Notes: generated by a model from the sequence alone, not told the origin. 64,000 bases of DNA from Allolucifera butyrica (GCF_900476375.1 NZ_UPPP01000094.1:180177-244176), one strand, 5' to 3'; shown: positions 35,940 through 44,354, counted from the first letter of the stretch. Program-made: numbers and translations.

Positions 35940-37574
35940 ATGACCTTCGGAAAGATTGTGATACATTGGGTTTTGATTGTTTTGTTATTTGTTGTAGCCG
36001 GTTGCGGTCAGAAAAATGTTTTGCCGCCGTCAGCGAAAAAAACGGTTTCTACCGGTGGCAGACTGGTTTACGGCAGCCTGCAGGAACCGAACACATTAAA
36101 TCCGTTATTGTCGGATCTCCTGGCTACCGCCGAAGTCGGCAGCCTTATTTTTAGTGGTTTGGTGACAATGAATGATAAGGGCGAATGGATCGGTGACCTG
36201 GCCACACAAGTGCCTTCCGTGCAAAATGGCGGAGTCAGTCGGGACGGGCTTACCGTTACTTATAAGCTGCGTAAGGGAGTCACCTGGCATGACGGGGCGC
36301 CTTTTACGGCAGATGACGTTGTATTTACGTGGAAGCTGATTATGAATCCCAAAGTCAATGTTGTTTCCCGTGACGGGTATGATAAGCTCGCTTCCATTAC
36401 CACTCCCGCCCCCCATACGGTAGTGCTGCATTTTAAAGAATATTACGCGCCCTATTTGACTTTGTTTCCGACCATATTACCCCGCCATATCTTGGAGAAT
36501 GTTGATAATCCGAACAAAGCTGATTTCAACCGTGCGCCTGTAGGAACAGGACCTTTTAAGTTTAAAGAATGGCGTATGGCAGAAGCAATTGTATTAGATG
36601 CCAATCCGGCCTATTTTCGCGGAAAGCCGGTATTGGATGGAATTGACTTCCGGATTTTGCCGGATACTAATATTTTACTGACTCAGCTTAAGGCGGGAGA
36701 ACTGGATATAGTATCGGACATAAACAGGGATCAATTGGACCAGATAAAAGCAATTGAGGGGATTCGAACTGTGATTACCCCCAATATGGTCTGGGAGCAC
36801 CTGGATTTTAATTTGGACCGTCCTCTGTTCCGGGATGTTCAGGTCCGGAAAGCAATTGCTATGGCGATTGATGTTCCGGCTATTATCAATACAATCTTAA
36901 AAAATGCCGCCAGCCAGGCAACCGGCGACCAGTCGCCGCTGTCCTGGGCGTATAATCCTGCTGTGAAACCGCTGGTTAGGAATAGTAACGGCGCCAGGAA
37001 TTTATTGCTTCAAGATGGCTGGCAACCGGAAAATGACGGTATTTTTGCTAAAAATGGCAGGCGACTGTCTTTTTCTCTAGTTACTACCAAGGGTAACAAA
37101 TTGCGGGAACTGGTCGGACAAGCCATTGTCCAGCAGTTAAAAGAGGCAGGCGTTGAAGCAGAATTGCGTCCGGTTGACCCAGCTGTGTTTTTTAATGACC
37201 TGCTGAAAAGACGTCGGTTTGATGTTGCTATGTATGCATGGGCTTCAGGCGTTGACCCGGACGATTTAAGTCTTTGGCATTCAGGGAAAATTCCCGGCGC
37301 CGGCAATGGCTATGAGGGGCAAAATTATCCGGGATGGCGCAACGCCGAGATTGACCGGTTAACAGAACTGGGGCGTAGTGCCGTTGATTTGGAGACTAGA
37401 AGACAAACCTACTTCCGGATTCAAGAGTTAATCCGTGAGGAGTGTCCGGTTGTTCCACTTTATTTTCATGCTAATGTCGCTGCGGTTAAGAATACGGTGG
37501 CGAATTACAAGCCGGCTCCAACTCCGGGCGGGAGCCTGTGGAATGCCTGGCAATGGGGATGGAACGCAAAATAA
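35940..37574 (+). CDS. Peptide/nickel ABC transporter substrate-binding lipoprotein (family 5)
   Basis: 544 aa. The signal ends in a lipobox VVAGC with Cys22, so the mature protein is a membrane-anchored lipoprotein. The SBP_bac_5 fold shows GRLVYGSLQEPNTLNPL, YKLRKGVTWHDGAPFTADDV and GTGPFKFKEW. It binds oligopeptides, dipeptides or related ligands. No permease or ATPase genes are adjacent, so it must work with components elsewhere or act alone. ATG 35940 follows AGGAGG, placing it 10 bp after the transglycosylase, as the fifth gene of the run from polA. Confidence 0.88.
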   Translation: MTFGKIVIHWVLIVLLFVVAGCGQKNVLPPSAKKTVSTGGRLVYGSLQEPNTLNPLLSDLLATAEVGSLIFSGLVTMNDKGEWIGDLATQVPSVQNGGVSRDGLTVTYKLRKGVTWHDGAPFTADDVVFTWKLIMNPKVNVVSRDGYDKLASITTPAPHTVVLHFKEYYAPYLTLFPTILPRHILENVDNPNKADFNRAPVGTGPFKFKEWRMAEAIVLDANPAYFRGKPVLDGIDFRILPDTNILLTQLKAGELDIVSDINRDQLDQIKAIEGIRTVITPNMVWEHLDFNLDRPLFRDVQVRKAIAMAIDVPAIINTILKNAASQATGDQSPLSWAYNPAVKPLVRNSNGARNLLLQDGWQPENDGIFAKNGRRLSFSLVTTKGNKLRELVGQAIVQQLKEAGVEAELRPVDPAVFFNDLLKRRRFDVAMYAWASGVDPDDLSLWHSGKIPGAGNGYEGQNYPGWRNAEIDRLTELGRSAVDLETRRQTYFRIQELIREECPVVPLYFHANVAAVKNTVANYKPAPTPGGSLWNAWQWGWNAK

Positions 37575-37596
37575 TAAGAATTTGAATAAAATTTTC

Positions 37597-37625
37597 TTGA
37601 CGGTAACCTTGTGTTATGGTAAGAT
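37597..37625 (+). promoter_or_regulatory. Promoter of the tRNA-Leu pair
   Basis: TTGACG (37597-37602), 17-bp spacer, TAAGAT (37620-37625) in the context TATGGTAAGATA. Confidence 0.78.
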
Positions 37626-37655
37626 AATTTTGTTGCTGATGAAGCGGTAAATTAT

Positions 37656-37741
37656 GCGGTCGTGGCGGAACGGCAGACGCGCTAGCCTCAGGAGCTAGTG
37701 GGGGCAACCTCGTGGTGGTTCAAATCCACTCGACCGCACCA
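37656..37741 (+). tRNA. tRNA-Leu (anticodon CAG)
   Basis: 86 nt with encoded CCA. Anticodon stem CTAGC / GCTAG, loop CTCAGGA giving CAG (reads CUG); long variable arm; T loop GGTTCAAATCC. Confidence 0.95.
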
Positions 37742-37773
37742 GTTTTATTTGTAACAAGACATCCTCGTTTTAT

Positions 37774-37859
37774 GCGGTTGTGGCGGAACTGGCAGACGCA
37801 CCATCTTGAGGGGGTGGCGGTGAACAGCCGTGTGGGTTCAAATCCCACCAACCGCACCA
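37774..37859 (+). tRNA. tRNA-Leu (anticodon GAG)
   Basis: 86 nt with encoded CCA. Anticodon stem CCATC / GGTGG, loop TTGAGGG giving GAG (reads CUC/CUU); long variable arm. Separated from the preceding tRNA by 32 bp, so one transcript. Confidence 0.95.
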
Positions 37860-37881
37860 AGGTAATATATTACGTAAATCT

Positions 37882-37907
37882 CGTAGGCGATGCTTACGGG
37901 TTTTTTT
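37882..37907 (+). terminator. Terminator after the tRNA-Leu pair
   Basis: CGTAGGC, GAT loop, GCTTACG, then GG and a T run. Confidence 0.75.
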
Positions 37908-37925
37908 ATAAGATTTAGAGAATGC

Positions 37926-38060
37926 CTTATCAATGTTGCTCCGTTACCTCTCCACTTATAACAAAACGATTCTTCTGACGGGGTGAGGCATGTTGCAGAG
38001 ACGGCTTTCGCGTCCTGAGCCTTGCGCCAGGAGCCGAAAGACTGCGCCGGCGGTTTTCCT
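37926..38060 (+). repeat. Intergenic repeat family 2, copy c
   Basis: Shares TTACCTCTCCACTTATAACA and GATTCTTCTGACG with copies a and b, then CGCGTCCTGAGCCTTGCGCC, GAGCCGAAAGAC and a terminal GC hairpin. Lies just before the GRAM-like gene. No gene is seen in the 220-bp gap. Confidence 0.65.
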
Positions 38061-38079
38061 ATAGGGGGAGCGATAAGAA

Positions 38080-38409
38080 ATGTATAGTTTTTCAATGGAA
38101 GAGAATGAGCGGATTTTAAAAAAGGGAATGGCCAGCCTGGAGTGTGAAGAATCCACTTTTAACGGAGCATTATATTTAACTACCGACCGCCTTGTTTTTG
38201 TCGGTTATATGCTGAATTTATCCCGTAAATACATACTCAGCCTCTCACTGGTGCATATTAGAGAATTGAAAGCGGCCAAAACCTTTTTTATCCTTCCCAA
38301 TGTGTTAATTGTTACCAGTATTCGGCATGAGGATAAATTTAAGTTTATAATGGGGCAAAGAGACGAATGGCTTCAGGACATCACACGGCAGATGGATAGA
38401 ATACAGTGA
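38080..38409 (+). CDS. GRAM/PH-like domain protein
   Basis: 109 aa, soluble. The layout (EENERILKKGMASLECE, GALYLTTDRLVFVGY, a third strand NVLIVTS) matches GRAM or bacterial PH-like domains, small beta barrels closed by a C-terminal helix (DEWLQDITRQMDRI). Possible membrane-lipid or protein binding; no enzymatic residues. ATG 38080 lies 10 bp after AGGGGGAG. A perfect terminator follows. Confidence 0.72.
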   Translation: MYSFSMEENERILKKGMASLECEESTFNGALYLTTDRLVFVGYMLNLSRKYILSLSLVHIRELKAAKTFFILPNVLIVTSIRHEDKFKFIMGQRDEWLQDITRQMDRIQ

Positions 38410-38411
38410 AT

Positions 38412-38463
38412 GGAAAGGGTTGTCTAACAAGTGTTAAACACTTGTTAGACAACCCTTTCTTTG
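38412..38463 (+). terminator. Terminator after the GRAM-like gene
   Basis: AAAGGGTTGTCTAACAAGTG / CACTTGTTAGACAACCCTTT, 20-bp perfect stem with a short loop and T-rich tail. Confidence 0.92.
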
Positions 38464-38571
38464 ATTATTGGATTTCTAATTACCAATTTCCAACTTCCTA
38501 TTACCAGATTGTTGTTTTGTATGCAAACAAGTTTTGACACATATAATATAACGAAGAAAGGAGTGAGGGTG

Positions 38572-39474
38572 GTGAAATTACTCACCGTTGGGGTAATCGG
38601 CGCAACCGACGAACTAAAAGAGAAACTCCAGCAGGATTGTTATACATTGGCGCAAGATGGTTTTCGCGTAGGCATTGACGAGATAAATAAAGGAAACTAC
38701 ACCTTTTTAGGCTGCAATATCAATGAAGGGGAAATGTCATTTCGCAATTATGAACGGATAAAAGGGTTAATCAAGAATTATGCGGCTAAAATGCTGGCGG
38801 AACTGATTGTCCGGCAAGAAGAAAAAAATCTTGTCCGCAAGGCAATTGAACGGAACTATTATTATTTCAGCGAAGAGGAGAAAAATGTAATTTATGGTAA
38901 TGCAATCAGTCTGTTGAACAATGGGGGGAACGAGACCGACGAATTTAATTTTCTCTCCCGCTGCAGTATGATTGAGGCAAAAATTAGTGAATACCTGGAT
39001 ACCCACCATGAATTAGTAGTCGAGGGGTTCATTAATTTTCGTCTGAAAGACTATCGCGAAAAACTTTCCAAAGTGGTTGATACCGCGGTGGATGATTTTA
39101 TGATGGACGCCGAATATAAAGAGTTTATCCGGGTTCTTCGCTACTTTGTCGATGTTCAGGAACCGCTTATAGAGGAGGTTCATGTTGTTATTATCGACGG
39201 TAATAGTTTTAAAATACTGGATGCCCAGGGAAAGGCCATCCAAAATCAGTATTTGGACTCGATGCTGGTTGCTCAGACTACGGAGGAAATTAATTATGAA
39301 GATTCAGTGATCAGCGCCTTGATCACTATTGCTCCCTATACGATTATGGTGCATGGCAATAATTTGGCCAAAGCGCAGGAGGTTGTGGAGACTATTAAAA
39401 ATGTATTTGACGGACGCGTTGTTGTATGTGGCGGCTGTGACCTTTGCCAGGAAAATAAACTATTTGACAATTAG
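38572..39474 (+). CDS. ytxC: Sporulation protein YtxC
   Basis: 300 aa, no membrane segment. The N-terminal half carries the YtxC region (NYERIKGLIKNYAAKMLAEL, and later LKDYREKLSKVVDTAVDDFM). The C-terminal part ends in a cysteine cluster CGGCDLCQ. The B. subtilis homologue lies beside thrS, as here, which supports the call. The family is sporulation-associated with no known biochemistry. GTG 38572 follows GAAAGGAGTGAGGGTG. The thrS promoter lies in its last codons. Confidence 0.82.
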   Translation: MKLLTVGVIGATDELKEKLQQDCYTLAQDGFRVGIDEINKGNYTFLGCNINEGEMSFRNYERIKGLIKNYAAKMLAELIVRQEEKNLVRKAIERNYYYFSEEEKNVIYGNAISLLNNGGNETDEFNFLSRCSMIEAKISEYLDTHHELVVEGFINFRLKDYREKLSKVVDTAVDDFMMDAEYKEFIRVLRYFVDVQEPLIEEVHVVIIDGNSFKILDAQGKAIQNQYLDSMLVAQTTEEINYEDSVISALITIAPYTIMVHGNNLAKAQEVVETIKNVFDGRVVVCGGCDLCQENKLFDN

Positions 39475-39493
39475 TCAGGAAAGTAGATATAAT
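39464..39493 (+). promoter_or_regulatory. Promoter of the thrS T-box transcript
   Basis: TTGACA (39464-39469), 18-bp spacer, TATAAT (39488-39493). The -35 lies inside the ytxC coding end. Confidence 0.8.
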
Positions 39494-39499
39494 AAAAAC

Positions 39500-39748
39500 A
39501 ATTTAATACTGAAAAAGTAAAGCGGAAAACAAGACAGTCCTGTTAGGTGTTTAGAGAGAAAATGTTATAGGCTGCAAGCATTTTTACACAAACCAGGGAT
39601 TGTTACCATTTCCAAACTGCCATGCTGAACGGTTTAGTAAGCGGCGCCGGGAGAACATTTCCCGTTATCAAGTCAAAGATGGGCTTCGGCCAATCAGGGT
39701 GGAACCGCGGGTAATTATTCTCGTCCCTATTTAGGGACGAGTTTTTTA
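39500..39748 (+). promoter_or_regulatory. T-box riboswitch of thrS
   Basis: The T-box sequence AGGGTGGAACCGCGGG lies at 39696-39711, followed by the terminator TCGTCCC / GGGACGA with a T run (39721-39747). Upstream is a stem I-like region with a candidate specifier ACC (Thr) at 39605-39607. Uncharged tRNA-Thr pairing with TGGA would favour the antiterminator. The specifier assignment is inferred. Confidence 0.92.
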
Positions 39749-39824
39749 TTTTTGATTATCCACATCTTTTTAAGCAGGCTCGATGCAAAAAGGAAACTTT
39801 GCCAATGAATGAGGAGGATGCAGA

Positions 39825-41735
39825 ATGGAAAAATTGCAGATTACACTAAAAGACGGGGCGATACGTGAGGTCGAGCGGGGAACGACGCTGCTTGATTTTG
39901 CAGGGTCGATCAGCCGTGGCTTGGCTAAGAATGCTTTGGCCGCCAGACTTGACGGCAAAACAGTAGATTTAAAGCAACCGCTGCTGACCGATGGCAGCGT
40001 TGAATTTGTTACTTTCGAACAGGCTGAAGGACGGGATGCTTTACGTCACAGCGCTTCCCATATTTTAGCGCAGGCAGTAAAACGCTTGTACGACGATGTT
40101 AAGCTGGGAATCGGTCCTTCCATTGCCAATGGATTTTATTATGATTTTGATACCAGCCATACCTTTACGCCGGAAGACTTAGAGAAGATTCAAGCGGAAA
40201 TGGAGAAAATTGTTAAGGAAGATTTACCGATTGAGCGGCTGGAAGTCAGCCGGGAAGAAGCCCTGCAGCAATTTGCCGCGCAGGGAGAAGTCTATAAACT
40301 GGAATTGATCCGGGATCTGCCGGAAGACGTGACCATTTCTTTATATAAACAAGGTGAGTTTGTCGATTTGTGTGCCGGTCCTCATGTTCCGTCCACGGGA
40401 AAAGTAAAGGCCATTAAATTGCAAAGTCTGGCCGGCGCTTACTGGCGTGGTGATGAAAAACGCAAGATGCTGCAGCGAATCTATGGTACGACTTTTGAAA
40501 AAAAGGCCGATTTGGACGCTTATCTGCACATGCTGGAAGAAGCGGCGAAAAGGGATCATCGTAAATTGGGCCGGGAACTGGATCTGTTTAGTATTCAGGA
40601 GGAAGGTCCCGGATTTCCCTTTTTTCATCCGAAAGGAATGGTCATCCGCAATGAACTGGAAAATTTCTGGCGTAAATTGCATGTTAAATATGGTTATCAG
40701 GAAATTAAAACACCGATTATTTTGCATCAGCGCTTATGGCAGCAATCCGGTCACTGGGACCATTACCGGGAAAATATGTACTTTACCAATATCGACGGGG
40801 AAGGTTATGCCGTTAAACCGATGAATTGTCCCGGTGGCATCCTTGTATACCGGGCGTCGCATCATAGTTACCGGGATTTGCCGCTGAGAACCTGTGAACT
40901 GGGACTTGTTCACAGGCATGAAGTTTCCGGCGCTCTGCACGGGCTCATGCGGGTTCGTAGTTTTACCCAGGATGATGCTCATATCTTTATGCTGCCGTCC
41001 CAAATTAAAACGGAAATTAAAGGCGTTATTGATTTATTCAATACGGTATACAGCGTATTCGGGTTGTCCTATCACGCAGAATTGAGCACCAAGCCGGAAA
41101 AGGCCATGGGTTCCGACGAGGTTTGGGAAACAGCGACAACTGCTCTCCGGGAAGCGCTTGAAGATTATGGAATGCCTTATAAAGTCAATGAGGGTGATGG
41201 GGCATTCTACGGACCTAAAATTGATTTTCATTTGCAGGATTCCATTGGTCGTACCTGGCAGTGCGGCACTATACAACTGGATATGTTAATGCCGGAAAAG
41301 TTTGATTTAACGTACGTCGGGGAAGACGGACAGCGCCATCGTCCGGTCATGATTCATCGTGTGGCCTATGGCAGTATGGAACGTTTTATCGGTATTCTCA
41401 TCGAGCATTATGCCGGAGCCTTTCCGGTTTGGCTGGCACCGGTACAAGTCAAGATTCTGCCAATTACGGAACGGCATGCCGCTTATGCCCGGGACGTAGC
41501 TAAGATACTGAAAGATAAAGAAATCCGGGTGGAAGTAGACGAACGGAATGAAAAAATCGGTTATAAGATCCGGGAGGCGCAAATAGATAAGGTGCCGTAC
41601 ATGTTGGTTGTGGGGGACAAGGAAGTGGAAAATCGCAACGTGTCTGTACGAAAACGGGGTCAGGGTGATGTTGGCGCAATGACGGTTGATGAATTTGCCG
41701 CCGGCCTTCTGCAGCAAATCGCCGATAAATCTTAA
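39825..41735 (+). CDS. thrS: Threonine-tRNA ligase
   Basis: 636 aa with all four domains: TGS (1-62), the editing/SAD domain (HSASHILAQAVKRLY, and later FVDLCAGPHVPSTG), the class II catalytic core (AVKPMNCPGG near 332, HRHEVSGALHGLMRVRSFTQDDAHIF split over motif 2 and zinc histidines) and the anticodon domain (APVQVKILPI). ATG 39825 follows GAGGAGGATGCAGA. Controlled by the T-box upstream. Confidence 0.97.
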   Translation: MEKLQITLKDGAIREVERGTTLLDFAGSISRGLAKNALAARLDGKTVDLKQPLLTDGSVEFVTFEQAEGRDALRHSASHILAQAVKRLYDDVKLGIGPSIANGFYYDFDTSHTFTPEDLEKIQAEMEKIVKEDLPIERLEVSREEALQQFAAQGEVYKLELIRDLPEDVTISLYKQGEFVDLCAGPHVPSTGKVKAIKLQSLAGAYWRGDEKRKMLQRIYGTTFEKKADLDAYLHMLEEAAKRDHRKLGRELDLFSIQEEGPGFPFFHPKGMVIRNELENFWRKLHVKYGYQEIKTPIILHQRLWQQSGHWDHYRENMYFTNIDGEGYAVKPMNCPGGILVYRASHHSYRDLPLRTCELGLVHRHEVSGALHGLMRVRSFTQDDAHIFMLPSQIKTEIKGVIDLFNTVYSVFGLSYHAELSTKPEKAMGSDEVWETATTALREALEDYGMPYKVNEGDGAFYGPKIDFHLQDSIGRTWQCGTIQLDMLMPEKFDLTYVGEDGQRHRPVMIHRVAYGSMERFIGILIEHYAGAFPVWLAPVQVKILPITERHAAYARDVAKILKDKEIRVEVDERNEKIGYKIREAQIDKVPYMLVVGDKEVENRNVSVRKRGQGDVGAMTVDEFAAGLLQQIADKS

Positions 41736-41744
41736 ATTAATGGC

Positions 41745-41776
41745 TTGACACGGCTGTCTCTAGATGCTAATATAAT
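41745..41776 (+). promoter_or_regulatory. Promoter of the infC operon
   Basis: TTGACA (41745-41750) with TAATAT (41768-41773, spacer 17); the overlapping TATAAT at 41771 would give a 20-bp spacer. Confidence 0.7.
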
Positions 41777-41794
41777 TAAGTAATTAAATGTAAG

Positions 41795-41912
41795 CAGAAG
41801 CCATCCGCTTCTCACCTTACGACGCTCCGGCTGTCAGTAGGGTTGCTAACTTAAACGCAAGAGTAGAAATATGCGTTCATGCGGGTGGTATAGACCATCC
41901 GTTTTTTATTTA
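41795..41912 (+). promoter_or_regulatory. Ribosomal protein L20 leader (infC operon attenuator)
   Basis: The leader contains GCCATCCGCTTCTCACCTTA, a hallmark of the Firmicute infC leader. It ends with terminator CGGGTGGT / ACCATCCG and a T run (41882-41907) before infC. L20 binding in known examples causes early termination. Confidence 0.82.
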
Positions 41913-41939
41913 TAGGATTATTTTAGGAGGTGAGCGGCA

Positions 41940-42458
41940 ATTAGCAAAGAAACATTAAAGCTTAACGAGGAAATCCGGGCAAGAGAGGTTCGGGTGGTTA
42001 GCAGTACGAATGAACAATTAGGTATTATGTTGACGAGAGATGCACTGCGGCTGGCGACTGAACAACAGATGGATTTAGTTGAAGTGGCACCGACAGCCAA
42101 ACCACCGGTATGCCGTATTATGGACTTTGGTAAGTTTAAATACGAGCAGCAAAAGCGAGACAAAGAAGCCAAGAAGAAACAGCGGATTGTGACGGTTAAG
42201 GAAGTAAAACTGCGTCCTAACATTGAGGATCATGATTATAACGTCAAGCTGAAAAACGCCCAGCGCTTTTTAGCTGACGGCGACAAAGTGAAGGCTACGA
42301 TTATGTTTAGGGGCCGGGAACTTTCGCATCCTGAGCTGGGTAAGCAAATTCTGGTCAGAATGGCAGCCGAACTGAAAGAAATAGCCAATGTTGAGCGGGA
42401 ACCGAAACTTGAAGGAAAAAATATGATTATGATTTTAGCCGCTAAGATACACAATTAG
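41940..42458 (+). CDS. infC: Translation initiation factor IF-3 (AUU start)
   Basis: 172 aa if started at ATT 41940, giving SKETLKLNEEIRAREVRVVS, the standard N-terminus. TAGGAGGTGAGC lies 9 bp upstream, and no ATG/GTG/TTG gives a full-length protein. An AUU start is the known device by which IF3 limits its own synthesis. Both domains are present: the N domain with LRLATEQQMDLVEVAP, and the C domain with VKEVKLRPNIEDHDYNVKL. First gene of infC-rpmI-rplT, 14 bp before rpmI. Confidence 0.96.
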   Translation: MSKETLKLNEEIRAREVRVVSSTNEQLGIMLTRDALRLATEQQMDLVEVAPTAKPPVCRIMDFGKFKYEQQKRDKEAKKKQRIVTVKEVKLRPNIEDHDYNVKLKNAQRFLADGDKVKATIMFRGRELSHPELGKQILVRMAAELKEIANVEREPKLEGKNMIMILAAKIHN

Positions 42459-42472
42459 AAGGGGGAAGAATA

Positions 42473-42670
42473 ATGCCTAAAATCAAGACTCGTAGAAGCG
42501 CCGCCAAGCGTTTTCATGTAACCGGTACCGGTGAGTTTAAACGCGCCAAGGCTTTTAAAAGCCACATTCTGGAGAAAAAGTCGCCAGCCCGGAAACGCAA
42601 CCTGCGTAAAGCCGGCCTGGTTAGTAAAGCCGACCACGATCGCGTAGCGAAGATGCTTCCTTACGCCTAA
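42473..42670 (+). CDS. rpmI: 50S ribosomal protein L35
   Basis: 65 aa, very basic; begins MPKIKTRRSAAKRFHVTGTG and contains HILEKKSPARKRNLRKAG, both family hallmarks. ATG 42473 follows AGAAGGGGGAAGAATA. Sits between infC and rplT in the universal order. Confidence 0.98.
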   Translation: MPKIKTRRSAAKRFHVTGTGEFKRAKAFKSHILEKKSPARKRNLRKAGLVSKADHDRVAKMLPYA

Positions 42671-42700
42671 GTATACATATGAATTAAGGGGGTAATATAC

Positions 42701-43057
42701 ATGCCAAGAGTAAAAAAAGGCGTGACTGCACATAGACGGCATAAAAAGATTTTAAAATTAGCCAAAGGATACAGGGGCTCAAAGAGCAAACTGTTTAAGA
42801 AAGCCAATGAAACCGTAATGAAGGCTCTTTATTATGCTCGCCGTGACCGCCGGGCTAAAAAGGGTGAGTTTCGTAAATTGTGGATTGCCAGAATTAATGC
42901 GGCAGCCCGTATTAATGGCATTTCTTACAGTCAGTTGATTAACGGCTTGAAAAAAGCCGGCGTAGAAGTCAACCGGAAAATGCTGGCCGATTTGGCGATA
43001 GCAGATATGGTCGCTTTTGGGAAATTGGTGGATGCGGCGAAAGAGCAACTGAAATAA
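42701..43057 (+). CDS. rplT: 50S ribosomal protein L20
   Basis: 118 aa; begins MPRVKKGVTAHRRHKKILK, with LWIARINAAARINGISYSQ in the middle. Binds 23S rRNA early in assembly and is the likely repressor of its operon through the leader at 41795. ATG 42701 follows AAGGGGGTAATATAC. Confidence 0.98.
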   Translation: MPRVKKGVTAHRRHKKILKLAKGYRGSKSKLFKKANETVMKALYYARRDRRAKKGEFRKLWIARINAAARINGISYSQLINGLKKAGVEVNRKMLADLAIADMVAFGKLVDAAKEQLK

Positions 43058-43063
43058 GGAGAA

Positions 43064-43097
43064 GAACTCTTGAAATGAAAATTTCAGGAGTTTTTTC
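43064..43097 (+). terminator. Terminator of infC-rpmI-rplT
   Basis: AACTCTTGAAAT / ATTTCAGGAGTT followed by TTTTT. Confidence 0.85.
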
Positions 43098-43285
43098 TAT
43101 TTTTTAGGTATAGTATTTATGAGAGGGGAAATAATTTGAAATAACCTTTGCCGGTTGGCTTGAACGCTGAATTTTAATTTTTGCAAATTTTGTGGCAATT
43201 CTGCAGGTTTTTAAACGGGAAACGCGAATATGATATAGTAACTTCAGGCAATGTTTAACAATATGTAAAAAGGAGGAGTTAACCC

Positions 43286-44131
43286 TTGGCTTTGGTAACG
43301 ATGCGAGAAATTATTCAGGATGCAAGGAAAAGAATGTATGCAGTTGGAGGGTTTAACGTTTTTAACTTTGAAACGCTGGGAGCTGTTGTTGAAGTTGCAG
43401 AAGAATTAAAATCGCCGTTAGTATTGGGAATTCCCGAACGTCTGTTTAAGTTTGTCGATGTCGATACATTGAGCGCAGCGATGGTGCGGGCCGCGCAAAA
43501 AGCGTCCGTACCGATTGCTCTGCACCTGGACCACGGATACACCTATGAAGGGATGATGAAGGCAATTCGCTGGGGATTTACTTCAATTATGTTCGATGGC
43601 TCTTCTTTGTCTTTTACTGAAAACTTAAAACGTACGAAGGAAATTACGCGCATAGCCCATTCTCTCGGTATCTCAGTCGAGGGTGAATTGGGCTATGTTG
43701 GTTGTTGCGGCACTGTCGATATTCAGGAGGAAAATTTGGTGCAGCCGGCTACGGCAGCCGATTTTGTGGATAAAACGAAAGTTGATGCTCTGGCTGTTGC
43801 GGTAGGAAATAACCATGGAACCTATCGGGGCAATCCACATCTGCATCTGGGACGTCTTACGGAATTAACCGGAACCGTCCATGTTCCGCTGGTGCTGCAT
43901 GGCGGATCAAAACTTAAAAAAGAGGAATACCGTCAATCCATTCAGTCCGGGATCGCCAAAATTAATATTGCAACGGATATGTCCCTGGCGGCGGCGGAAA
44001 ACCTGAAGAATGAGCTGGCTAAAAGTCCGGGAGCCAATTATATTCATCTCATGTCTATTGTAAAAAAAGGGGTGAAAGACTCGGTCCGCCGCTATATGTT
44101 ATCCTTCGACTGCATTTCCAAAGCAATATAA
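43286..44131 (+). CDS. Class II fructose/tagatose-bisphosphate aldolase family protein
   Basis: 281-aa zinc-dependent TIM barrel. Motifs in order: GGFNVFNFETLGA, IALHLDHGYTYE with catalytic Asp and zinc His, SVEGELGYVG, AVGNNHGTYRG (zinc His) and LVLHGGSKL (zinc His, phosphate loop), then KINIATD. It cleaves or forms ketose bisphosphates; tagatose, fructose or another phosphosugar is possible. TTG 43286 follows AAAGGAGGAGTTAACCC. It stands alone, not in a sugar operon, so glycolytic or gluconeogenic use is likely. Confidence 0.85.
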   Translation: MALVTMREIIQDARKRMYAVGGFNVFNFETLGAVVEVAEELKSPLVLGIPERLFKFVDVDTLSAAMVRAAQKASVPIALHLDHGYTYEGMMKAIRWGFTSIMFDGSSLSFTENLKRTKEITRIAHSLGISVEGELGYVGCCGTVDIQEENLVQPATAADFVDKTKVDALAVAVGNNHGTYRGNPHLHLGRLTELTGTVHVPLVLHGGSKLKKEEYRQSIQSGIAKINIATDMSLAAAENLKNELAKSPGANYIHLMSIVKKGVKDSVRRYMLSFDCISKAI

Positions 44132-44146
44132 CGCCTGGTCCTAGGT

Positions 44147-44173
44147 AAAAACCGCGTTAGCGGTTTTTCTTTT
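44147..44173 (+). terminator. Terminator after the aldolase gene
   Basis: AAAAACCGC / GCGGTTTTT hairpin with a T tail. Confidence 0.8.
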
Positions 44174-44186
44174 GGGGGAAATGCGA

Positions 44187-44320
44187 CTGCCGTTGCCACT
44201 TAACCTCCGCTCGTTACACAACTCCTTCTGACGAAACGGCCGCCCAAAATGATTTTCAGATGGTTTTTCCGCGCCCTGATCCCTGCGACACGAGCCAAAA
44301 GACCGCATATCGGTCTTTCT
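44187..44320 (+). repeat. Intergenic repeat family 2, copy b
   Basis: Contains CTTAACCTCCGCTCGTTACA, CTCCTTCTGACG, GCCCAAAATGATTTTCAGAT and CCGCGCCCTGATCCCTGCG. It ends in AAAGACCGC / CGGTCTTTC. A promoter for the next gene starts 6 bp after it. Confidence 0.7.
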
Positions 44321-44325
44321 CATAC

Positions 44326-44354
44326 TGGACGGATAACAAACGATTCGCTATAAT
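44326..44354 (+). promoter_or_regulatory. Promoter of the SpoU methyltransferase gene
   Basis: TGGACG (44326-44331), 17-bp spacer, TATAAT (44349-44354). Confidence 0.6.

Noticed and set aside
37712..37918. 68-codon ORF over the tRNA-Leu genes
   Set aside because: It covers tRNA sequence and cannot be a protein gene in parallel.
38521..38547. Sigma-E-like CATATAAT upstream of ytxC with ATG 16 bp before it
   Set aside because: The -35 part does not fit well and a single promoter-like match is weak, although ytxC is a sporulation gene.
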